Source of the DNA: Heliopora coerulea | Lineage: Eukaryota; Cnidaria; Anthozoa; Scleralcyonacea; Helioporidae | Assembly (NCBI GenBank): GCA_030142905.1 | Contig: JASJOG010000008.1 | Span: forward strand, 186,001-250,000 | DNA length: 64,000 nucleotides | Direction of reading: 5' to 3' | Shown here: positions 1 through 12,400 of the stretch, one piece after another | How positions within the stretch are numbered: the stretch's first letter is position 1 | How the letters are laid out: the number at the start of each line of letters is the position of its first letter | Notes under the pieces: model-generated | The model's input: the letters and a program-made list of their open reading frames with translations, nothing else | Database searches by the model: none | Told to the model about the DNA's origin: nothing | Position numbers and translations under genes: made by a program

Positions 1-180
1 GCACAGTACAGACAAGTATTTCTCAATCCTTGCCGAACCTAAGCGATTCAGAATACAAATGATGAGTAAAGTGCATGGGATAAGTATTTTGGAGGAATTA
101 AGGTTTTACAATGTCATAGGAAAAACATTTGACAGAAGCCGGGAGATGCTAATTATGAAGTTGATGTAAACTAAGGATGC

Positions 181-308
181 TTACCCTTTCCTGTCCGAAA
201 GGATTCCCCTTGATCAGCAAAATCGTCTGGTGTTAGCCAGAGTAAAATTGTCTGGCTTTACCCAGAGTAAAATTAAAATATTGGGTACAGATCGGAAAGG
301 GTTAATTT
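181..308 (-). repeat. Dispersed repeat family copy A
   Basis: Contains AATCGTCTGGTGTTAGCCAG and AGTAAAATTG with GGAAAGGGTTAA, the reverse complement of the motif series described for copy B. Confidence 0.55.
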
Positions 309-351
309 ACGCGGTGATAGTTTGGAAAACTTGAATGAGATATCCACTTAC

Positions 352-456
352 CGTGTTGCAGTAGGGACAAAACCAGTTCCCCTCTGGGATCTGCATCAAT
401 GGAGGCCTTAAGCAAGCTGTATGATATGCAGCATCACATTTATCACAAAGAAGGAT
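352..456 (-). CDS. RSF1: RSF1 exon 8 (second half of PHD finger)
   Basis: Thirty-five codons between ACAACGTAG and donor [26 protein letters not shown] followed by WFCPYC completes the Cys4-His-Cys3 zinc ligand set begun in exon 7. No further exon is recognisable in bases 1-351, so the 3' part of the gene is off the left edge. Confidence 0.87.
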
Positions 457-3400
457 CTACGTTGTAAAACAATACATAAAACTATACAGGGATTGGAGGC
501 AAAAAAGGTTTACGAACACGACGTTTTCAACGATTAATAAAAACTTTCCCTATGACTACATGACTTACGTCGATAGAGAGGATGAATTCCAAAAGATTTT
601 AATCAGTCCTTTCAAAAGACGAGTTACGGCCAGGCCAACCTCGACACAAATTAGTCTAAGCTAGATGTGTGTAAATCCGATACGAATTCAACTCCAATCT
701 GAACCAATAAGATTTGGATTAAACTTTACTCATATGGATGTCATCGGACTACCCTGTTTTACAAGTTAATGATCTTACCTAGCATAGGCAGATAAAATCA
801 TCGGTTTGCATTCTTTATCTTTTGGGATCTTTTTCGTTTTCATTATTTTAATTTTAATGGTTTAATAATAATAATAATTACGAATATTTACACAGGATAA
901 CCTATCAGTACAAATGTACTGTTATCATTAGGGTCCTGTACCTAATCAATAACATTAGAATATAATAAATTATACAAATTGAAAACTAGAATAGAGTTAA
1001 AAAATGCAATTAAAATATTCGTCTAAAAATGTTCTAAATAAAATCCTGGATTCAAAGTTTTTAGCTAAAAGCGGGAGTTCGTTAAACGTTTTAGCTGCCA
1101 AAAAATTAAAACTTTTACGACCAAATGCTGTTCTTATCTTTGGTAGTTTAACTGAGACGTGGTTATTTCTTGTATTATGGGCATGTTCCATTCTTTCAAA
1201 GACCTTCTCGTAGATATCGCAAACATTGTTGTGTAGACAGTCAAAAATAAAGCAACAAGCTTTTGTCTTAAGGTCCTCAGTCTGTTCCTCGCCTTTTCTA
1301 GTACGCTGATCAAATAGCAAATGACTTTTCACCACCTATATCTATAACTACTTAGGTTGTTATGTACGTTTAATTCCCTTGGTCATTTTTGCGTCACATG
1401 ATTTCTCTAACCCATAAAAACACCACCTATACCATTTTATGTTTCACTCCGACGAAAGGCCTTTGCTCGAAACGTCAGTTTTTCATCTCGTAAGTTTTCG
1501 CAGTTCCACATCGATCAACATCGTCGACGTAGCAATCTATATTTATATCACTGTTTTTTTTTTTCATAGGATCGGTTGGAATTCTTCTAATTTCTTCATA
1601 ATACCCACAACATTAAATGAGAGATTATCTCGCTGATTTTTGTCCTTCTCTAATATAATCTTCACAATTCGAAACCTCAATCAAACTTGACCTGGCCTAA
1701 ACACACTTTTGACTCCCCGCGAAAAGCTAACACGGAATCGTAAATGATAGGCGCGGTAGCTTGGTACAATTTGGTTTGAATAATAGCTGTAGTTACCATT
1801 CATTGTCGTCTTACTGTGGTACTCAGGAGTAGCGTTTAACATTAACAATATTTGAATAGTGCTTTCATTTTCCAGGAAGTCAGTGTCAAACCATCTAGTT
1901 GTCTAATATTAATATACCGAACGGTCCATTGTGTATGAAGAATATTGCTGTAAGTATTACTGTCAATCGACGTTTCGCAGTTGTACATATAATGTTTGGA
2001 TTTTCTTAGATCGGATTTTGAGAAGCAACGTTTGAATTGGATCGGATCGGATTGGGTTGGATCGGATCGGATTGGGTTGGATCGGATCGGATTGGGTTGG
2101 ATCGGATTGGGTTGGATCGGATCGGATTGGGTTGGATCGGATCGGATTGGATTGGATCGGATTGGGTTGGAACGGATCGGATTGGGTTGGAACGGATCGG
2201 ATTGGATCGGATAGGAATAAGAGATAAAAGCTTCGATTGTTATTGGATCGGATTTGGGCCACTTATTTTGGTTAACCCTTGGATGTAGAGCTACTAGTGC
2301 AATCCGACGTACTCATCTAGCAATAAACCTTGGTCCATTGAATGAGCTGAACCCGGCAGTTACACAATGTGCGAACTGGGCCAAACCATTAATATGGAAA
2401 ATTGTACCTGCTAAACAAGGTTGGCTGTTTCCTACGCTTTTCGGAAATGTTTTCGATGTGTTAGTAACAAATATCTAATAAAGATAATAAACTTACTTTG
2501 ATTGATGGCCGGACTATTTTTCTATGGCTAAAGCCGGACGTTAGGAGGAATCCTCCTGCCACCAAACCGTTAAAGTCAAACACCATAAAAATAATTTTTG
2601 GCTCATCTGAGAGATTGTTTATAATGATAAAGAATGGTGTTGATATCTATTTTCGTTAAAGAGTTATTCAAGTAATTGCATTATGCTAATAAGGTATAAG
2701 ATGACGTTAAATCAGTGAAAAGCCATTGTGACAAATTAAAATTGATCACTTCTTGAGAGTTTTTTGACGCCCACGGAGACAGACCTCCATAATGACCTCC
2801 ACACTGTTTCAGTTACGTGGTCGACATAAAGAGGCAAATTACTTTGCAAACCATTTACTTCTCAGTGCACAATTCTTTTTTCCTACCACGGCAGACCACA
2901 TTTTCAATTGTCAAACCAGGTTTTCACACTGACAAAGTTATTGAAAACGCTTCCGACTAGTTGCATCACTGAAAATGCTCCGGCCACATAAGGAAAACAA
3001 ATTCTTTTGTTTCAGGAATTAAGACGTCGGGAAACCAATTGGTTGCTATAATCATAACACAACTTGAGCTATATTAGATAATGTGGTGGTCCTCAAATGT
3101 ATAACGTTTCAAGTCGATGGATAATTTCGAAGAAATGTCCAACTTTAGACTTTTCACGATAATGTTCGACTGATTTGACGTCATGAACTCTAGATATCAA
3201 AGAACTGCAAACGGCATTCTTCGTCATTGCAAGAGCCGTTTTACTCAAGCCGAAAATTATTTTAATAATGTGCTTCCAAAATGACCACACGGCAAAGATT
3301 ACCGAAATGCGTTTATAGTACGTATCTTCTTATTTCATACTGTAGCGAAAATTTTTTCGCCACACCATCTGCCCTCGTTGTTTCACGGCTATCTTGGGAA

Positions 3401-6400
3401 GTAAAGAGTGCTGGTTGGTCATTAATGTTGTAAGTTTAGCTCCGTTCATTGACCTTGCTGACATTCAGGTACAGCATGATGCATGTGAAGAGCAGTGTTA
3501 TACGTGTGCGTTCATCATGAGTTTGGAATAGTAAGATGTTTAAACAAAAATGATTTCCACCACTTACCCACTCCGGATGAACCCCAGAATAACATCTTGC
3601 ACATGGATTTTCGTCCTCTAGATCACTCTCATCACTAGGTAACTCATCATTGCACTCATTTTCTCTGTTCGACTCCAATTTTTTTTTTGATTTTTTGCCT
3701 GCAATTGATTTATTGTTGGTGAGACTGGCGATGTTGGATTAAATTGCGCAGGTGTTAACTCTACCATTGGTCAAAAATATTCCGGGGAAGGTTAAAATTA
3801 TTTGGCATTTTTAGATGTCACTTGTTCTACTTCTAATTTTTTAGGTGACTGCGGCAGTGATGAATGCAAATAGAGCCAATTACTTTAGGTTAGTCATACC
3901 ACTAAGGTTTTTAATAATCGCAATCAATTGCCAAACCAGAATATCAAAATCGGCAAATTGTGCATCGTGCATCGTGCATGGGTACTTCGCGAAACAAAGA
4001 CTACATCTAAAATGCACGTTGCGTTCCAGCCGCAACGATCGATTTTAGCGCGATGTTTTGCATCGATGACACTGATCTCTAAAAAAAAGACTGCAACGAT
4101 GAACCCGGCCTGAATAATGAAGCTCATTAAATATGCAGCGGCCATCTTGTGGAGACCACTTCCTGGGACCACGCTTTATAGTCTCACTATAGGCGTCAGA
4201 GCGTTTGTATGCATTTCGTTCGTTTTCTATTTTCCTATATTACAACAAAACAAATTTTCTTTGGCGTCTAAATAATTTTCTTCATTCACAGTACCGTTGA
4301 CAACAATTGCAAACTGCGCACTCGCCAGTGAAGGGACTGAAGATTTCTCGTCTACATGTGGCTAAATAGTCTCAAAAATTTAAAAATAAGCAAAAATAGT
4401 CAAAAAAAGTCTGCAGAACGAGTAAAGAGAAATCTTATAGTTGTCACATTTATCAATACCAATGGCGATTTGCCGTCCAAAACCTTAAAAGTTGGCGCTC
4501 GTGAATTCCTTTCTCCGACGTTGTCGTCGAAGAATCGAATATTCTAAATCCAAATACCTTGAAATATCTTGAACTATTAACTTTACTTGAGATAAAATAG
4601 ATTTGTGAACACAAAATTGCTTCACTGTACGAAAACTCTATCTAGCCTACGGTAAATTTATGTTGTGCGGTCGCAGTTAGCGGTCCTAGTAAGATGGCCG
4701 CCGCATATTTAAAGAGCTTTATTTTTCAGCACATCCAAACAACGAGTTGCTTGATCCAGCCTTTCTTTAGAGATCAGTAGTCGATGACCGTATCATCTAG
4801 AAGTTGATCATGTGTTATTCGGCCATGGTTCATTGGGTTACTTGGTGTAAAAACCTTGTTATTTGGCTGTGGGTTACCTGAATTTATGGGAACATTTTGA
4901 AAGGTGAGTTTAATTCATCCATCTGTAATGTGTGAGTCAATGATTTGGTTAATTTTGTCTTCATTAATTCAGGGAAAGTCTTTTAGCGTGATCGCTGCGG
5001 AAAACCATATGTTCGTAATGTATTTTCAACATTGCAGAAATATGTGAATTTTCTATTCGATCAACTCATTGTGACTGCCACACGAAATTGTGATCCCTGA
5101 ATTGATTTACCTAAACCAAGAAGAAGCTCACTTTTACTTGAGTTGCAATACATTCGAAAGGAAGAATCGACAGAATCGTGTGCCAGATGCAAGAACATTT
5201 ATTAGGAAACGAATCAAAGTTACACGTTCTACCCGTTCTGGGCAGCTGAATATTACAATGAGTTTACTGATGTAAAGCGTCTGTGCCCTGACAAACGTGA
5301 AACCATAGCCACTGGTTATGGCGAAAGAGTCTGCAGTTCTTTTTTTAAACATCCGAATTGTCACACTGACTTTTCGGTGTTGTGTTTTCATTTGTTGAGA
5401 CAAGTCACCCATAAATATCAATTCCACCCTCAGCGTATGCTGATTACTTTGGATAGTTTTCGAAAGAAGAATAAGTGGGGTTTTATTTATATGTCAAAAA
5501 GAATATTTCTTTCTTGGTTATTTTTGCTACAAGTCGCTTCTACACCAAAGCGGGGAGGCCGAGATTTCACTCCCGTTCAATCGGACGGCTGATCTTCGAC
5601 AGTTGTTTTGATACGCATACACCAGTAAATCATTGACAATCAAGTCTTCTTCAGGATCGTGTTGACACACACTATTTAGTGTATTTAATTTTAATGATCT
5701 TCATTTAAGACTAAAAATTATAACCCGATATGCTTTTATATTCCCTTCAATAAAGAATTTCATCTTCGTCGTTCAAACTCTCAATATACACAATGTTAAT
5801 TCCCAACCCGTTTTTAAACATGCACAACACAAGTATGTGCTCGGAAGTAAGGCAGCACTCAATACTTTCAAGGTAAACTAGTAGTAAGAAAGTAAAACTA
5901 AGTTTGGTTATGCTTTGTAATTAGAATATATTTACATTGAATAACGTGGTGAACTGTCTCTGGTCGAGCCCCAAAAGCTTTTGTAAGAATCATTTCTAAA
6001 GCGGTTATTTGAACTAAATTGCTTATGATAAAAGCACAAGGAGTACATTGTCTAATTTCTAGTTTACCATGGAGCAGTACGACGTAAGAATCTTCTCCGG
6101 ACTATGTATGAGTTAATCTAAATCCCCGACAGACAACACAAATGATAAAAATTACCGTCTACACAATACCTTTGACGTTTTTCTTTTTTAATTTCTTATT
6201 CATTTGTTGTTTCAAAGCATATTGTTTTCTTTTTTCCTCTTTTTTAGCTTTGGCTTTCTCTTTTGGGTTGCTTTCAGACTTTTTTTCAAGATATGATATA
6301 ACGTCCATGATTTCTTCTACATCACTAAAACACAGCAACATTTATCATGTTACTATTAAAATACAGTTTATTATTGGCGGTGTGGAAAGCTTGTGGTGAC

Positions 6401-9400
6401 AAACACGAGACTTGGAGAGGAGTGTATAAGTGCATAGCGGGAAGAATCTGTTTTGTTTCTTTCACATTGGGAAGCATTTATATTTAAAGATCTTTCGTCA
6501 ATTATTTAGCAATTTCTATATACGTTTACGGTGTACTTTACCAAAACTTTCATACCTTTTTTTCATGTCATACCTGTGTCTACCAATCAATTTTTGTGTC
6601 AGTCGGTCGATCATGTGTCGGTTTGTCCGTCGGTCTGCCTGCCTGTCAATGCCTGCCCATCGTTCTGTCTAATTGTCTGTCTGCTTGCCTGTTGGTCTGT
6701 CGGGCTAAGTCTGTTGGTCTGTCCGTCTATTTGCCTACCTGCCTTCCCATCGTTCTTTTAACTCGAGCGCTAAACTGAGCATGAGTGGTAGTAACCAACA
6801 TAATGTGCGGTTTTAATCCGCCTTTGTTAGTTCGTCATTTGACTATTTAAAACATATAGTTGTTATAAAATTTTGTTCATATCAAAATCCTCTATACGAC
6901 GTCGCTCATAAGTAATTGGACACCCTGTGTTTGACAAATAGATTGTATGGTTTGCGGTAAAACAAGCCCTTTGGACGTATTTCGTCCGACTAATGCCCAT
7001 GATGTGCACATGATCATTTTGGTACAACTTATCCCAAACAGAAAAGTGAGCCTGTCGAGTAAATTCAATAAATGTCCAGCAGGATTCTGGCCGCAACACC
7101 AGCTAGATACCCCACCAGGTAGTGACTTTGATGTTGGCAGTCCCCAACGTGCAACGTCAGTCGAGCAGGCTCTACTATGTAGCTGCATCATGCCGTATCA
7201 GATGTTCTTAGAAAAAACACTAGATAAGATTCATTTTTTAAGATCAGCATCAACATGTTATAATCTCATCATCCTAATACACAAATCACGCAATGAATTC
7301 GCGAAAAACAGGGTGTGCAATAACATATAAGCGATCTTCTATGATTAACTGAATTTACCATTCTTCATCTACATGTTTCATTCACTGGTAACCCCTGTGT
7401 ACTTTACTCTGGCTAACGCCACATGATTTTGCTCGTCAACGGGAGACCTACTATCAGGAAAGAGTTAAATATTGTTTTCAGCAAGGTCCAATATATCAAG
7501 TGAAAAAAAAAATTTTCTAATTAGCAGCCCTTCAAAACCACATGTTGTAGGTCACCTTTTTATTTTGAAATAAAGAAAAGCGATTGAAATAAAGGATAAC
7601 GGTTATTATCTTATGAAAATTTTATCTTGAGTTATCGATTATATTTTTTACTTCAATAATTTATTATTATATTTAAATTAAGAACAACGGTAACTTAGGT
7701 AATATTTAAAACACGACAGGTAGTGCTTTATCGGATTTAAGCATGAGGCGACAGCTGAGTGTTTCAGATCCGATAAAGCAAGTTCTACAATTTTTTTACA
7801 TGACTTCAAAAACGAATCCTTTTACTTTTCGAACTGATAAGGAACGTTCTATAGTTCGATAATGAAGTTTGACAGTTCAATAATAAAGTTTGACAGCTTT
7901 TACTGTTTGCTGAGCCGTAAGTATTGGGCGAGAAAAGTATGCATGTGTTTATGACATGTAAACAAATGACATGTAGGTTATGATTTTCCTTTGTATTGTC
8001 CTAATAAATTGTTAATGAGTTCTTGAACGGTTATTTACCTACTGGCAAAAATGTAACTAAACATATTTAGGTAATTACCAAGCTAAAACTTTCCAGGCCT
8101 CACAATCAAGTTCATCTTCTTCAGTTGAATAGAGCCTAACTTGCAAAAGTTCATCCTCAAAAATAATATACAGAAAGCAACGTAAAATTAGGATCTTCGT
8201 CAACATCCAGTCATCACAGTGCTCGAAATTGACAGTCGTCCAATGGTCAACGACGACCAAAACATCTCTCAGGAAACCACGTTTCTGTTAAAATAGAGCT
8301 CGAGTCATCTGAAAGAAACTACCGGGCAACCCATACAAAACTCAACAAAAGTAGAACTTGATCAAATAACGATAAATAAAATTGAACAAATTACTGCAGG
8401 AAAATGTTTTGAGTATTTTGTAATCGTTCTAATTGTAAGAATCATATCTTTAACTACTAACCCACTCAAAAAGCCGTAAACTTATTAAACATGCCATATT
8501 AGATTATTCCCCATGCATAGTAAATTATATGGAAAACAGATTCTCCGGAATGCATAGACAAGGAAGTGATTGTAAGGCAACGTCACGTTAAGATTGGGCC
8601 TAGGATAAAGCGTTAAGGATTCGTCTTAGGAAAGTGGTTCCAAAGCTTCTCATTCAGGGGACCCTCTTAACATAAATGCGGAAATATTTTGCCACACCTT
8701 AGTCGCGCAGTAACGCGGTACCCGCAGCATCTGGACCATGTTGGAAAAAAGACCAAGAATACAGTACATTCGACATGTCTTGCCCGAGTTACCGTTACTT
8801 CAACTTGCGATCCCCTATTTAGGAAACACTGTGTTAGGGTAAAATTTTCGTTAATCCGTACTTTTTTTTCCTAATTTCTTCCTTCTGCATACTATTCAGC
8901 ACTGCCTGCAGTATAATACCGTGTGTCTAAGCCTCAAGATCATCTCATATGTCCTCCAGCTTCTTAAAAACAAAGTTACCCTGATATAGCGTGATCACTT
9001 TTTCATCCTACCTCTTGAAACCAGTATATTAGGCCATCAATGTCACTTCCTATTGGTTCGGGTCTCAGATCGTCTGGTCTCAGTTCACAATTTACTGCTG
9101 ACTTGAATTTATCATTTTTGTCAAATTGAGATTCCAGTAAGTACTGTAAAATAATTATATTAACAATAACCATTGCAACAATAATAACTATAACAATAAC
9201 CATTGCAATAACAATAACAATAACAATAACAAGATCAGAGCCCAGCTCAGAATTCTTAAATGCATCGCCATAGTAAAAGAGGCGAGTCGAAAAGTTTTAA
9301 AACACGTTTACTGACGTTTCGTTGCGGCGTGCAACATCTTCAGAGTATAGATTGACATTAAGTAAGATATTGAAAAAATTTCCTTCTTGAATGAGCAAAG

Positions 9401-12400
9401 AGCAAAATTTGTGGTCAAAACGTGCTCTGCGAAAAAAGAAGTTCGACATTCTTCCATTTAACCAGCCTTTAAGTTTGATGTCAAAGTTACCGCATTCTGG
9501 TGTTTATTACCTACTGTACACTTAAAGGAATGGTCAGTATACTGGCATACTGATGTTGCCAGCATAAAATTTAAGACTGATTTGTTGATATGACCTCTTC
9601 AGTTACATGAAGACCGGGCTTGTTGATATACCAAATGATACCAGTATTGGATCATGGATGAGTAACAATTGTAGAAATTTTGGGTTGAAAGCAATTTCTT
9701 CATTCTAACTGTGAGCAGAGCAATAAAGTTTTCTTCATACATCAGTGCACTACTTATTTGGACATACAAATAATTATTATTTAGGTGAAACTTGGGGCCA
9801 GTCATAAATAACTACCAGTGGCATTGCTAGACATTTCAAAATAGGGGGCACACCACTTGTCTGGAAAAAATTTGGGGGCACTAAGATTTGGATGTGACTG
9901 ATAAAACATAGAAACCACAGTGAACCATATTCGCAATACAAAGTTCACTTATTCATTTATGCTATAAAGGCTCATTCACACTTGTGATTTTATGCCTTGC
10001 AACTGACAGCTTGGAGTATGGATTAAAGTGACAAGAGCATCAAGGAAAAAATGGGATGAATCAAAAGGGGATATCTTGATGCACAGACTGTAAAGGGCTG
10101 ATTACATACACCAGGCTGACAGTTGCAACCTATAAAATCACACGTGTAAATGGACCTTAGGAAGATATTTAATGTAGGATAATTTGGTCTAGTAAATAAC
10201 TGAGTATAATGCAGCCTACTAGTTTCAGTTTGCTGAAGTCCATAACAGTTTTTGAAACCACAAATGTCATTGGGGGGGGCACATAGGGAAGCATGACAAA
10301 TTTTTGGGAGGGCACATGCCCCCCAATGCCCCCATCCCCTTAGCTATGCCACAGATAACTACCCTCTTTGTTACAAAATATACAGGAAGTGTTTCATTGA
10401 CATTCATAGAAAAATATTGGTATTAGAATCAGAGAAAGTGGCCATCCTAAGAGATTAAGGTGATTAGTTTTACATTCCAACTTGTTCATAAAAATTTGAT
10501 GAAATTTAAAACTTAAATTAACTCTTTACTTGTTTGATGACATTGAAAAATCTTATGGGGTGAAGTTGACATGGGCATTGAGTTGGTGTGACTTTTTAGA
10601 TTGTAATCCTCTCAAGGATGCCTCATTCCTTGTTCACAACAAGAGGAATAATGCAAAGAGTCATGCCAACTTGTCACTCACCCCACATGATTTTTTAACA
10701 TCCCTGGAGATGGTTTCAGTGTAGAAAGCAGAAATTTCAGACAAACAAATGGTTTTTTAAGTTTTAAATTTCAGTAAATCTGGGTGAACATGCTAATCTG
10801 TACAATTTTTGCATTCCCAGATTTAAACTGTTCAATGAAGGTAATGAGTCAAGGACACTTTTTCATGGTTTTTGGATTTCATAGAAATCTTAATTTTACA
10901 AAACCCAGCATATCAATAATAAATATTGGTATACTGTAGCTTTAGCATACCATATCAGACATTTCTTGTACCAACCCCTGTAAACACTCATTAGATTTAC
11001 TAAAGTTAGTGCTGAACATACCTTCAGTAAAGTCAGTTTTGCCTCACTAGTCAGCTTCTCAAATCCAAACTGCTCGAGGTCCCAGGCAAGAGAGATGTCA
11101 AATTCTTTGGCAAGCTAAAATACAAACATTACAGTAGCATGCAAAGATGTGAGACAGTCTAATCTTCACCAAGACCAACAAAAATTTGAAATTACAGGTT
11201 GGTACCTTTAGCAAGCTTCTCTCCCACTTATCAGGGACAACATTTCTACCAACTTTTCTAAGTAGTTTGATGAATAATGCTTCCACATCATCTTGGTTTC
11301 CTGGCAACAGAAGAACAAGGCAGGAATCTTAGGTGAAGAATGTGTGAAAATGTGCTACATAAATGTGTTACATGCTGGGCATTAGTATTCATTTTGGTTT
11401 CCTACCATTCAAATTAAGAAAACCTTTCAACTAATAAGCTGACCAGAAACTTATTCCTGACAGTTAACCACAGTCATAGAAATTAACTTTCACCAGGTGA
11501 CAAACTGGTAAAACTAGCATTTTAAAAAAACAGTATAGTTTCCCAAAGCAGACTAAATTATGAGCACAAAAATAATTTATTTAAACTACGAATCTTAACC
11601 TAAATCAGCAAAGTGAAATAGCATTCACAGAGCAAAGCTGGGGCTCAGAATGAATACATGAACACAACAATATGGATGTAAAATTGAGGTACTAAAATTT
11701 TGCTGGAAAGATACCTATTTCCTATAATTCACACTTTCTTAACTTTCACACATTCTTTCCAAGCAGTGAAATTTCCAAACATCCTTTAAATGACTCAAGA
11801 AAAATATATGCCTTCATTATCGATTTTCCAACTGCATTTTTGAAGTGAAAGATTGCTAACATCAGCTATCACAACAAGAAAAGGATATTAGTATATTACC
11901 ATGTTATGGTCAGTTAGTTACTGTAATAATGATGAAATTGACACTAATCACACACAACATTTAAACTGGTGCTTTACTGACAGACATTAACTAATTAAGG
12001 AGAAAGGGGATCTTTAGAATTTTTATTTTGGAAATCTCAGATGATTTTGTTTAGCAAAGTGGGGCATCTGTCCCTCAATAAGTTAATTGATTCTACCATT
12101 TAATTCCTGAAAGGAAAATGAATGACTTATAGTTGCATAAATTAAATGCTATCAGGGATCTTAAGCATGATTTTATGCATTGTACATCAATGGACTATAT
12201 TCTAATGGGCTGGTGAGTTTTAGAAAGTAAACTACTGACATGTCATTGCTAAGCCAAGCATTCTAACCTGGTCAATCTTATATCCATTCAAAGTCACAGG
12301 ACTTCAAATACATGTAGTAAAATATGTTTACTGACATTTGTGTCATAATATACACTGTACATTAGAATACAGTACATCTCCATCAGCAGGGAAGATAAAA

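Noticed and set aside
1960..2000. GACGTTTCG near 1968 as a further hammerhead copy
   Set aside because: GAAACGTC is present on the minus strand, but no CUGANGA-like core lies upstream.
1963..2262. Repetitive ORFs on both strands ([12 protein letters not shown] and [12 protein letters not shown])
   Set aside because: Products of the 20-bp minisatellite, inside an RSF1 intron.
6947..7330. 127-codon plus-strand ORF and overlapping minus ORFs
   Set aside because: Lies in the RSF1 intron between exons 5 and 6; no recognisable domain on either strand and no splice support.
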